Assembly: GCA_036504535.1 (NCBI GenBank)
Contig: DASXUY010000058.1
Coordinates: 1 to 64,000 of the forward strand
Source of the DNA: JARLGU01 sp036504535
GTDB lineage: Bacteria > Armatimonadota > Armatimonadia > Armatimonadales > Capsulimonadaceae
DNA length: 64,000 bases
Reading direction: 5' to 3'
Part shown: positions 35,595 through 42,876 of the stretch, piece by piece
Layout of the letters: each line of letters starts with the position of its first letter
Position numbering within the stretch: position 1 is the stretch's first letter
The notes under the pieces: generated by a model
Told to the model about the DNA's origin: nothing
Database searches by the model: none
What the model saw: only the letters and a program-made list of their open reading frames with translations
Position numbers and translations under genes: made by a program

Positions 35595-38276
35595 ATGATC
35601 CAATTACCGGCCAACATCCCCACCGGTCGCGCTCTTGCTGATCGCCGCCGCGACACGTTCGCGATGGTCTCCACACATTTCGCCGCGCCCGATACTTGGT
35701 TCGCGCCGCACGCCTTCTACTTCTACACCGGCGACCTTGCGTCGGCCGATCTTACTGATCAGGCGACACGCCTTATGGAAAAGCGGTTCAACCCCGGCTA
35801 TGTCCAGATGCGCCAGTGGCCGGGCGGCTACTGGATGAAGGACGAGTGGTTCGACGGCCTCCGCAAGACCGTCGAAGCCGCGCACGCGGGCGGCGGCTAC
35901 GCCTGCTACACCGGCGGCGACCCGTGCGTCCCTGAGCATCCGATGCTTGAGCGGTACCCCGACCTTGCGTCGGTATCACTGCGCTGCGTTACGGTCGACG
36001 CGGAGTTTGGCGAGTCCGTCGACGTCTCCGTCTGCTTCTTTGCTGTCTCCGCACAACTCGACGCTTCGTCAGCCCCGTTCAGCGACACGTTAACAGTAAT
36101 CGCTGGCGGCTCGTCGTGGTCTCCGCCCGCACGCGGATCGTGGCGCGTTTACCGCTTCTCGAAATACCACCTGCGCGAGCCCGAAGGGCTTGACCTCAAC
36201 TTCCTCGACAAGCGCGCGGGACAGGCTTGGATCGAGGTCGAGCACGACATCTACGCCAATCGCATGGGCGATCTGCTTGGCGGCGCGATACCGGGCGGCT
36301 TCATCGACCTTGAAGGCGACTATGGCGTAAAGCTCGCGTACTCCGACGACCTCGCCGCCGAATACGAGCGCCAAACTGGCCGCGACATTCGGCTTTGGAT
36401 GCCACTGCTGATCGACGAAGACGCCGAAGGACTCTGGGCAAAGGCGCGCTGGGACTGGTTCAATGCTGTCTCGACCACCTACATCGACTCGTTCATCGCG
36501 CCTCTAGACCGCTGGTTCGATAAGCACGGCATGTACATGACCTGCCACTTCTGGGAGGAGAACCTTGTCGCTCAGGCCATGCGTACCGGTAACTACTTCG
36601 CCGCTCAGCGAGCCTACAGCCTCCCCGGCACCGACTCCCTGTTCATGGGTGCGCTACGGCCTCGCGACTTCAAGGAAACCCAAGCCGTCGCCGAGTTCGA
36701 AGGGCGTCAACTTATGTGCGAGTTGCTTGGCGTTGCCGGATGGCACGTCAGTCCCGCAGACCTGCGCAACGCCACCAACTGCGCCATCGCGTGGGGCGTC
36801 ACCCATGTTGTCCTCCATGGGGTCGGCTGTGAGCGCGACCTCCGCCGCGTCAGCTACCCGCCCGACTTCTTCGACTGGAACCCCTACTGGACGCATTTTG
36901 AGCTCTACTCCGATTACTGCGCTCGTGCAAGCTTCATTTCTGGCCAGGGTCGCTCTGCTGCAGACACGCTGCTACTTTGCCCCATGGACAGCGTCTGGTC
37001 GCTGCTCGGCGACGGTCTCTTCGACGCTGACCGACCCTATAAGACCTTCACCGTCGATCAACAGACCGGCAGCGGCGAACCAGAGTGCAGCGCGGATATG
37101 GTGCACGCCACCGAAGTGAACGCCATTGAAGTCGCCTACACGCAAGCGATGGCTGATCTTGCCGCCGCCCGCGTTGAATACCTGATAGCCGACACCGAAT
37201 ACATGCGCCAGATGCAATTCGACGGCCCCACACTGACGCGCGGTGAGTTCGCGTTTGCCACCATCATCCTCCCGCCGCTTGTCGTCCTGCCCCTCGACGT
37301 CGCCGAAAAGCTTGTATCCTTCGCCGAAGCGGGCGGCGCGGTTGTGACCCTGGGCGGGTTGCCCGACGGCTCTACCGACAACGGACGCAACGACCCGCAA
37401 ATGACCGCGCTCATGGCGCGCCTTGCTGCCAGCCCAAACACGGTCGCGGCACCGAACGGCCTGGCCGCGCTCGCCAACGCGCCAGCATCGCCGCTCCGGG
37501 CTCACGTCGAATTTGACAGCTGCGACTTCCCGCTCATCCAGCAGCACCGCATCATCGATGGACGCGACTTCTACTGGCTGGTCAACGCCACGGCGTCTGA
37601 GCAAACTTGCACGCTGCTTCTTCCAGGCCAATCTGGCGGCGTCACGATCTGGGATTGCGAAACTGGCCACCGCAACCCGCTTCCGTCGACAACTAACCCG
37701 GCTGGCGTCACGTTCACGCACACCTTCGCTCCCCACGACGCGTTCTGGCTCGTCGTGGAACCCGACGCGCTTGCCGTCGCCGTCGCCATCCCCCAGGCAG
37801 CCATCACCATTGCACTCGACGGCGAATGGCGCGTCTGGTTCGACCCCTCGGGCCAGCCCGACCCCGCGCAACACGGTTTCCCGGTGCCCGAGTGGATCAC
37901 CGGCGACGGTGCGCTCCGGCACCTCCAGTCGTGGCTCGAATGGGACATGCGCTCGTTTACCGGCTTCGTGGACTACGAAAAGAGGTTCACTCTCGACACC
38001 GGTCCTACCGCCGCGACCCTCGATCTCGGCGACGTGAAACACATCGCCGAAGTAACCGTCAACGGGCGCACCATCGGGGCACGCCTCTGGGCTCCGTTCC
38101 GCTTCGAAATCGCCTCAGCCCTTCGCGAAGGCGAGAACATCGTCCATGTCCGTGTCGGCAACCTGCTCGTCAACGCCGTCACGCAGTACGAAGACTACAA
38201 CTGGAAATGGCACGGTGAACCCACCGACGAAACCCTGACCTCTGGCCTAATGGGGCCGGTAACTCTTACTCTTTGA
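35595..38276 (+). CDS. GH106-like protein, putative alpha-L-rhamnosidase
   Basis: 893 residues from ATG 35595, 5 bases after the previous stop; no signal peptide. The N-terminal barrel (GYVQMRQWPGGYWMKDEWF), the long middle part with GWHVSPADLRNATNCAIAWG, an amidotransferase-like domain (about 560-640) and the C-terminal GH2-type jelly roll with NGRTIGARLWAPFRF and SGLMGPVTL are the features of GH106 (alpha-L-rhamnosidase) and its relatives. The family identity of the C-terminal half is clearer than that of the N-terminal half, so a different activity is possible. In its operon it would remove rhamnose or a related deoxy sugar from imported oligosaccharides. Confidence 0.72.
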   Translation: MIQLPANIPTGRALADRRRDTFAMVSTHFAAPDTWFAPHAFYFYTGDLASADLTDQATRLMEKRFNPGYVQMRQWPGGYWMKDEWFDGLRKTVEAAHAGGGYACYTGGDPCVPEHPMLERYPDLASVSLRCVTVDAEFGESVDVSVCFFAVSAQLDASSAPFSDTLTVIAGGSSWSPPARGSWRVYRFSKYHLREPEGLDLNFLDKRAGQAWIEVEHDIYANRMGDLLGGAIPGGFIDLEGDYGVKLAYSDDLAAEYERQTGRDIRLWMPLLIDEDAEGLWAKARWDWFNAVSTTYIDSFIAPLDRWFDKHGMYMTCHFWEENLVAQAMRTGNYFAAQRAYSLPGTDSLFMGALRPRDFKETQAVAEFEGRQLMCELLGVAGWHVSPADLRNATNCAIAWGVTHVVLHGVGCERDLRRVSYPPDFFDWNPYWTHFELYSDYCARASFISGQGRSAADTLLLCPMDSVWSLLGDGLFDADRPYKTFTVDQQTGSGEPECSADMVHATEVNAIEVAYTQAMADLAAARVEYLIADTEYMRQMQFDGPTLTRGEFAFATIILPPLVVLPLDVAEKLVSFAEAGGAVVTLGGLPDGSTDNGRNDPQMTALMARLAASPNTVAAPNGLAALANAPASPLRAHVEFDSCDFPLIQQHRIIDGRDFYWLVNATASEQTCTLLLPGQSGGVTIWDCETGHRNPLPSTTNPAGVTFTHTFAPHDAFWLVVEPDALAVAVAIPQAAITIALDGEWRVWFDPSGQPDPAQHGFPVPEWITGDGALRHLQSWLEWDMRSFTGFVDYEKRFTLDTGPTAATLDLGDVKHIAEVTVNGRTIGARLWAPFRFEIASALREGENIVHVRVGNLLVNAVTQYEDYNWKWHGEPTDETLTSGLMGPVTLTL

Positions 38277-38289
38277 AATCCCTCTGACA

Positions 38290-38328
38290 CCCCTCTCCTT
38301 ATCGTAGGAGAGGGGCTGGGGGTGAGGT
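38290..38328. repeat. Palindromic repeat supplying a ribosome-binding-like sequence
   Basis: CCCCTCTCCT/AGGAGAGGGG hairpin followed by GGGGGTGAGGT, the same family as 19680-19831. Its last bases GAGGT (38324-38328) lie 7 bases before the ATG at 38336, the position and partial sequence of a Shine-Dalgarno element, and no other candidate is present. Confidence 0.6.
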
Positions 38329-38335
38329 AATCCTT

Positions 38336-39952
38336 ATGACTCGAAAACTAGCAACTCCGACACCCGCTCAACTCAAGTGGCAAGACCGCGAGGTCGGCAT
38401 GTTCATCCACTGGACGCCCAACGTCTACCTGGAAAACGGCGAAACTGATCCGTATAGGGTGCCCATCGAACGCATCAACCCGTACGCCCTCGACACCGAG
38501 CAGTGGGTGGACGCCGCCGTAGCGATGGGCGCGAAGTACATTGTCTTCGTCGCCAAGCATGTCACCGGCTTCTGCCACTGGGCGACCGATACCACCGATT
38601 ACAGCATCAGCGGCACTCCCTGGCGCGGCGGACGCGGCGATATCATGCGCGATCTGTCGGCGTCATGCGCCAAGCGCGGCATCGATCTGGGCGTCTACCT
38701 TAGCCCGCGCGACGATCACCACGGCGCGAAGGTGAGCGGCATTTGCACGACACCTGAGAAGCAGGCAGCGTACGCCGATGTCTACCGACGGCAACTCACC
38801 GAACTCTTGTCACGCTACGGCGATATCTGCGAAGTATGGTTCGACGGCAGCCTTGAGTTCGATGTCGGCGACATTCTCACGCAATACGCGCCTGACGCCA
38901 TGGTATTCCAATCCGAGTATGCCACGATCCGCTGGGTTGGCAACGAAGACGGTATCGCGACGTATCCCGCATGGAACACGGTCTCATCGGAGGACGGCAG
39001 GACCGGCGGCGCCACCAACAGGCACGGCGACGCCAGCGGCGACATGTGGATGCCGCTCGAGTGCGACGCGCGCATAACGTATGACTGGTTCTGGTCGCCC
39101 AAGAGCGCGTCGACCCTTAAGAGCCTTGACGATCTCATGGAAATGTACTACCGCTCGGTCGGTAACGGAGCAGTCCTGCTGCTCAACCACACGCCCGACC
39201 GCACCGGGGCGATCCCGGCGGCGGACGTCGAACGTGGCGCTGAGTTTGGCCGCGAAGTGGCGAGGCGGTTCGGAGACTCGGCAAGCCTGGCGTATTACGA
39301 CGGGCCTGGCGATAATGTCGAGTTGCATTTTGACGAGCCAACTGAAGTCGACCACGTGATCGCGATGGAAGATATTGCCGACGGCGAGCGCGTCCGTGCA
39401 TACACTATCGAAGGGCTGTCGAACGGCGTTTGGACGACGCTCGCGTCGGGCACGGCCATCGGTCACAAGAAGATCGACCGGTTCCCCGCGACGACGGTCG
39501 AGTCCATTCGCTTTCGCGTGCTCCAGTCCGTCGGCCTGCCGACGTTCCGGCAGATCGCCGCGTACGCGACCGGCGTGCCGTATACCGACGTTGCTGCTAC
39601 GTCGGCTACTAGCGTGCAAGTGGGCGAATGGGGATCGGAGATATTCTACGGCAGCCCGTCCACCAAACCCCAAACCCTCGACTTCGACATCACTGGCGCG
39701 TGTCCGGATGCGCGTGAGTACGAGGTGGCGTTTGTTGGGACGCGAGGCACCGACAAGATCTCCGTCGACTCGCTCAGCCTCGTACACCACGGGGAGGGGT
39801 ACACGAAATACATAGCACCGACAGACGACCCGCTCAAATTCATCGTCACGATCACCGAAGTGAACGACACCATGCGCGTGCGTGCGGCGATTCACAGCGA
39901 CACGGGTACGAACACCTTTGGTAAGGTGCTGGTCACGCCGATGAAGGCGTAA
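38336..39952 (+). CDS. Alpha-L-fucosidase, GH29, cytoplasmic, with C-terminal beta domains
   Basis: 538 residues, no signal peptide. GH29 barrel: REVGMFIHWTPNVY near 21, FVAKHVTGFCHWAT near 75, and CEVWFDGSLEF with Asp 170 as predicted nucleophile. The barrel is similar to that of the protein at 27512 (shared GGxGD after the second strand, MPLECD near 240, RSVGNGAVLLLNHTPD near 280), so these two form a subgroup. After residue 330 come two short beta domains, the first resembling an F5/8C or lectin fold (AYTIEGLSNGVWTTLASG). The gene follows the GH106-like operon by 59 bases and may be read from it or from the repeat-containing spacer. Confidence 0.86.
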   Translation: MTRKLATPTPAQLKWQDREVGMFIHWTPNVYLENGETDPYRVPIERINPYALDTEQWVDAAVAMGAKYIVFVAKHVTGFCHWATDTTDYSISGTPWRGGRGDIMRDLSASCAKRGIDLGVYLSPRDDHHGAKVSGICTTPEKQAAYADVYRRQLTELLSRYGDICEVWFDGSLEFDVGDILTQYAPDAMVFQSEYATIRWVGNEDGIATYPAWNTVSSEDGRTGGATNRHGDASGDMWMPLECDARITYDWFWSPKSASTLKSLDDLMEMYYRSVGNGAVLLLNHTPDRTGAIPAADVERGAEFGREVARRFGDSASLAYYDGPGDNVELHFDEPTEVDHVIAMEDIADGERVRAYTIEGLSNGVWTTLASGTAIGHKKIDRFPATTVESIRFRVLQSVGLPTFRQIAAYATGVPYTDVAATSATSVQVGEWGSEIFYGSPSTKPQTLDFDITGACPDAREYEVAFVGTRGTDKISVDSLSLVHHGEGYTKYIAPTDDPLKFIVTITEVNDTMRVRAAIHSDTGTNTFGKVLVTPMKA

Positions 39953-39955
39953 TGG

Positions 39956-39981
39956 TAGGGGCAGAGCTTGTCTCAGCCCTC
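39956..39981 (+). repeat. Short hairpin repeat, GGGGCAGAGCTTGTCTC type
   Basis: TAGGGGCAGAGCTTGTCTC followed by AGCCCT is one of four copies in the window (inverted at 40710-40734; direct at 58409-58433 and 58672-58696). The full form pairs GGGCAGAG with CTCTGCCC; this copy has lost one T-G step of the right arm. Confidence 0.6.
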
Positions 39982-40201
39982 GGGTTGGCAGCGACGCGGC
40001 GGTGACCACGAGACCTCACCCCAGCCCCTCTGCTTAGAAAATACAGAACCTCTCTTCCCCACTTCGTGGGTCCCCTTCTCCCCTGAAGGGAAGACAAAGA
40101 GGTTGCGCAGCGCAACTTTTCATCCATACGGGTGGATCACTTTCATGACGACTCCTAAGATAAGGACGAGGGGAGTCAGAAATGTACCGACGCGTCGTGA
40201 A

Positions 40202-40565
40202 ACGGTCCGGCTCCCTCGCCCGGCTCTGCGGGAGAGGGCGGGGGTGAGGGCCGTTTTGCGCGTTTTGCGTTGCGCAACGCGATTCGTTTTTTGCGCGCCC
40301 CTGCTCGCACCGCTCGCTGTCCCCACTGCGTAGGGACTCTGTTGTCCGACCACGGGTTGGCGGGCCGGGTGCGGGGCAGGTGTGAATATTTTGGGATTCT
40401 AGAATCGTAATATTCATGAATAGTTGCGGCCTGCGTTCCAATTCTGATCCGCTGTGATAGCCAATAACGGTTTTAAAGGTGCTGTAGCGCCACGGCGCAT
40501 AAAGGCGTCCTCTGTGGGTTGTGTCGCCTCAGTACTATTGTATCACGAATATATTAATTTGTCAA
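40202..40565 (-). ncRNA. Copy A of a repeated minus-strand unit: promoter, hairpins, palindromes
   Basis: On the minus strand TTGACA (complement of 40560-40565) and TACAAT (40537-40542) have a 17-base spacer. The predicted RNA begins near 40530 with GAGGCGA, whose GGCG pairs with CGCC about 20 bases on (40503-40507 with 40525-40529). A second hairpin lies at 40487-40498, a nested palindrome at 40384-40415 with centre GATTCTAGAATC, and a 14-base perfect palindrome at 40267-40280. The same elements in the same order make up 58909-59200. The unit ends at a palindromic repeat (40211-40252). It has no conserved reading frame, so a small RNA or regulatory leader is more likely than a gene. Confidence 0.45.
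40537..40565 (-). promoter_or_regulatory. Minus-strand sigma-70-type promoter, copy A
   Basis: TTGACA-N17-TACAAT read on the minus strand, in an AT-rich island. The first spacer bases (AATTA) and last bases (GTGA, compared with ATGA) are similar to the promoter of copy B at 59172-59200. Confidence 0.65.
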
Positions 40566-40709
40566 TATTAATGTCTACAAAGATTTTATTTAAGTTACAC
40601 ATGTTCTTTTTAGCGCTGTCTGAACTGTGATTTGATTGATTGAATGATTGGCACGATTGATGGCGGCGACGGGCTGAGGTTATTGGTCGGATGGGGTAGG
40701 TTCCGTCCA

Positions 40710-40734
40710 AGGGCAGAGACAAGCTCTGCCCCTA
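40710..40734 (-). repeat. Inverted copy of the GGGCAGAG hairpin repeat
   Basis: AGGGCAGAGACAAGCTCTGCCCCT is the reverse complement of the copies at 58409 and 58672 with a full 8-bp stem. It lies downstream of the dehydrogenase gene on the minus strand, so it may serve as its terminator, although no T tract follows. Confidence 0.6.
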
Positions 40735-40783
40735 CATCGGGCCGTCCCCGCCCCCAGGGAAAAACGGCCCTCCCGCCCCACCA

Positions 40784-41788
40784 TCACACCATATTACGCG
40801 GCGTGCCTGCCCGGAACGCTCGTATATTCTCCACGGTCGTCGCCAGAATTCGCTCGATGGCTTCGGTGCTGTCGAATGCGATATGCGGCGTGATCACCAT
40901 ATCGGGTCGGCGCAGTAGCGTGATATTGCGCAACGCCATCCTGAGGTGCTCCTCGGTCATGTTTCCCGCGCCGAGGAGCTGCTTCTCTTCCGAGAAAATC
41001 TCTTCGCCTTCGATCACATCCAGCCCTGCGCCCCGGAGCAGCCCGCTGTCCAGTGCGCTGATCAGCGCTACCGTGTCCACCAGCCCGCCGCGGGCCGTAT
41101 TGATCAGCAATGCGCCTTGCTTCATTGTGCCGATATTGTGCGCACCGATAAGGTGCTTGTTCTGCGGCGTCAGGGGCGCGTGCAGCGTGACGATATCCGA
41201 TTGCGCTAGGAGGTCGTCGAGCGATACATACTTGTAGTTGAGCAGCTCGGCGAGCGTCGAATTGGGGTAGGGGTCGTAAGCGATCACATTCATCCCGAAT
41301 CCATGAGCGATTCTGATCACGTGCAGCCCGATATGCCCGGTGCCTACAACTCCGATTGTCTTGCCTTGTAGGTCGAACCCGGTTAGGCCGTGCATGCTCA
41401 TGTCGCCAGCGCTGGTCCGCACATACGCCTTGTGCAGGTTTCGTGACAACGCGAGGATCAGCGCGAATGTGTGCTCGGCAACCGTGTTCTCGCCATACGT
41501 TGGCACGTTGCTCACGATAATCCCACGCTCCAGTGCCGCAGCAGGATCCACGTGGTCGAACCCTGTCGAGCGAGTCGCCACCATCTTAAGCGCGGGCATC
41601 TCGGCGAAAACGTCGGGGGTGATACGCGAATGCACAAACACGGAGATCACGTCTGCGTCCGCCGCCACCCGCTTTGCCTGCTCTGGCGTCGTTAGGGGCT
41701 CGGGAACAAAGCGAATATCCTCACCCAGAAACCGAGCCGCTAAATACTGCCTGTCGTTCTCTTCTGCTTCAAATACTACGATTGCCAT
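40784..41788 (-). CDS. D-isomer-specific 2-hydroxyacid dehydrogenase
   Basis: 334 residues, cytoplasmic NAD-dependent oxidoreductase. The Rossmann motif is VVGTGHIGLHVI near residue 147. The catalytic triad is visible: Arg in INTARGG (about 232), Glu in DVIEGEE (about 261) and His in ITPHIAFD (about 303), with the substrate-binding STGFDHVD loop near 74. Size and layout are closest to D-lactate dehydrogenase-type members, including the SEEKQLL insertion before the His. It could reduce pyruvate, or 2-oxo acids from deoxy-sugar breakdown; the sequence does not decide. A good Shine-Dalgarno (GGAGGAG) precedes the start. It is divergent from the DUF1080 gene. Confidence 0.88.
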   Translation of the reverse strand: MAIVVFEAEENDRQYLAARFLGEDIRFVPEPLTTPEQAKRVAADADVISVFVHSRITPDVFAEMPALKMVATRSTGFDHVDPAAALERGIIVSNVPTYGENTVAEHTFALILALSRNLHKAYVRTSAGDMSMHGLTGFDLQGKTIGVVGTGHIGLHVIRIAHGFGMNVIAYDPYPNSTLAELLNYKYVSLDDLLAQSDIVTLHAPLTPQNKHLIGAHNIGTMKQGALLINTARGGLVDTVALISALDSGLLRGAGLDVIEGEEIFSEEKQLLGAGNMTEEHLRMALRNITLLRRPDMVITPHIAFDSTEAIERILATTVENIRAFRAGTPRNMV

Positions 41789-42056
41789 TCTTACTCCTCC
41801 GCCAATAGGGTCGGCATCATTATGGCAGAATTATGAGCTGCTCTTTATTAAGAACAGATGGCAATGGTTAACGTCGCTCATGACAGCCAGCCAATGGAGC
41901 AACGTCTCGAACCTATTCCTGTCTTAACAACGACGGGTACCAGCAACGAGCCCGCTTGCGGGTGGCTTCGTCAGGCCGGGATCTTCAGTCCCGGCGTTCG
42001 AGCGGCTTGCGCAAATCCGAAAAGGAATATCCGCACATCGCACCGAAACAGTTCGC
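41789..42056. promoter_or_regulatory. Divergent intergenic region with hairpins
   Basis: This 268-base spacer lies between the divergent dehydrogenase and DUF1080 genes, so it should hold both promoters, but I cannot fix -35 and -10 boxes with confidence. A hairpin GCCGGGA-TCTTCAG-TCCCGGC lies near 41976-41996, and GCCCGC-TTGCGGG just before it. These could act in the leader of the DUF1080 gene. Confidence 0.4.
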
Positions 42057-42704
42057 ATGATTATCAACACACTTGGCAACAAAGCCCCTGACGGCGCCGC
42101 AACGCTCTTTGACGGCACATCGCTTGACGCTTGGACGAACATGGACGGCGCACCTGCCGGCTGGACGATAGACGATGGCGCCATGAAGGTGACGCCCGGG
42201 AACGGCGATGTGAAGACCGAGCGGCTCTTTGGCGACCACTACCTGCACCTTGAGTTCCGCTTGTCGTCGATGCCCGACAAGACCGGCCAGGCGAAATCGA
42301 ACAGCGGCGTCTTTATCCAGGGGCGATACGAGATCCAGGTGCTCGACAGCTCAGGATGGGCAACGCCCGGTTTTGCTGACTGCGGCGCGATCTACGATCA
42401 GCTCGCTCCTCTGACCAACGCCTGCAAACCCGGCATGGAGTGGCAGACGTATGATGTCATCTTCCGCGCCCCTCGGTGCGAAGGCAAGGTCGTTCGCGAG
42501 CAAGCTCGTCTCACCGTGATCCACAACGGCATCATCATTCACAACAATGTCCAGGTCGCCGGGACAACCGGAGCTCCGTCGGACCTAAACGTCCAGCTGC
42601 CCGGCCACCTCAGGCTGCAAGACCACGGCGACACCGTCTGGTACCGTAACATCTGGGCCATCGACCTTCCGAAAGAGGGCGCGAATACGTACGGCCCTAA
42701 ATAG
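42057..42704 (+). CDS. DUF1080 family protein (3-keto-disaccharide hydrolase type)
   Basis: 215 residues forming a single concanavalin-like jelly roll: LFDGTSLDAWTN near 17, a long beta stretch with GDHYLHLEFRL, SNSGVFIQGRYEIQVLDS near 81, and GHLRLQDHGDTVWYRNIWA near the C-terminus, all hallmark segments of DUF1080 (PF06439). Members of this family hydrolyse or eliminate 3-keto-glycosides made by Gfo/Idh-type oxidoreductases. Most are exported; this one has no signal peptide or lipobox, so a cytoplasmic role on imported glycosides is inferred. No 3-dehydrogenase is encoded beside it. It is convergent with the GH38 gene. Confidence 0.83.
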   Translation: MIINTLGNKAPDGAATLFDGTSLDAWTNMDGAPAGWTIDDGAMKVTPGNGDVKTERLFGDHYLHLEFRLSSMPDKTGQAKSNSGVFIQGRYEIQVLDSSGWATPGFADCGAIYDQLAPLTNACKPGMEWQTYDVIFRAPRCEGKVVREQARLTVIHNGIIIHNNVQVAGTTGAPSDLNVQLPGHLRLQDHGDTVWYRNIWAIDLPKEGANTYGPK

Positions 42705-42728
42705 CTTGCCAATATGGGCATCCGCTGA

Positions 42729-42832
42729 AGCGGGCCTGGGAAAAGCAGATCGCCCGCTGGGCTAGGAATAGTGCGTGTCTCTAGCCCTGTCATGTCGTCG
42801 CGAAGCGGCATAACGGTCCAGCGGGACGCTGG
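42729..42832. terminator. Two hairpins between convergent genes
   Basis: AGCGGGC (42729-42735) pairs with GCCCGCT (42752-42758), and CCAGCG-GGA-CGCTGG (42818-42832) is a second perfect stem. They lie between the ends of the DUF1080 (+) and GH38 (-) genes and could terminate transcription from both sides. Neither has a T tract. Confidence 0.5.
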
Positions 42833-42876
42833 CGCCGTCCGCGCAGGACGCCCCTGCGGCGAGCAGTCTTCGCCAC

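Noticed and set aside
40034..40441. Possible small gene starting at the shared ATG in copy A (and 58644-59060 in copy B)
   Set aside because: After the first 11 residues the two copies run in different frames through the same DNA motifs, and the rest is translated repeat sequence.
41858..42091. Small + strand open frame upstream of the DUF1080 gene
   Set aside because: Most of it is hairpin sequence, it overlaps the DUF1080 start in another frame, and it has no ribosome-binding site or recognisable product.
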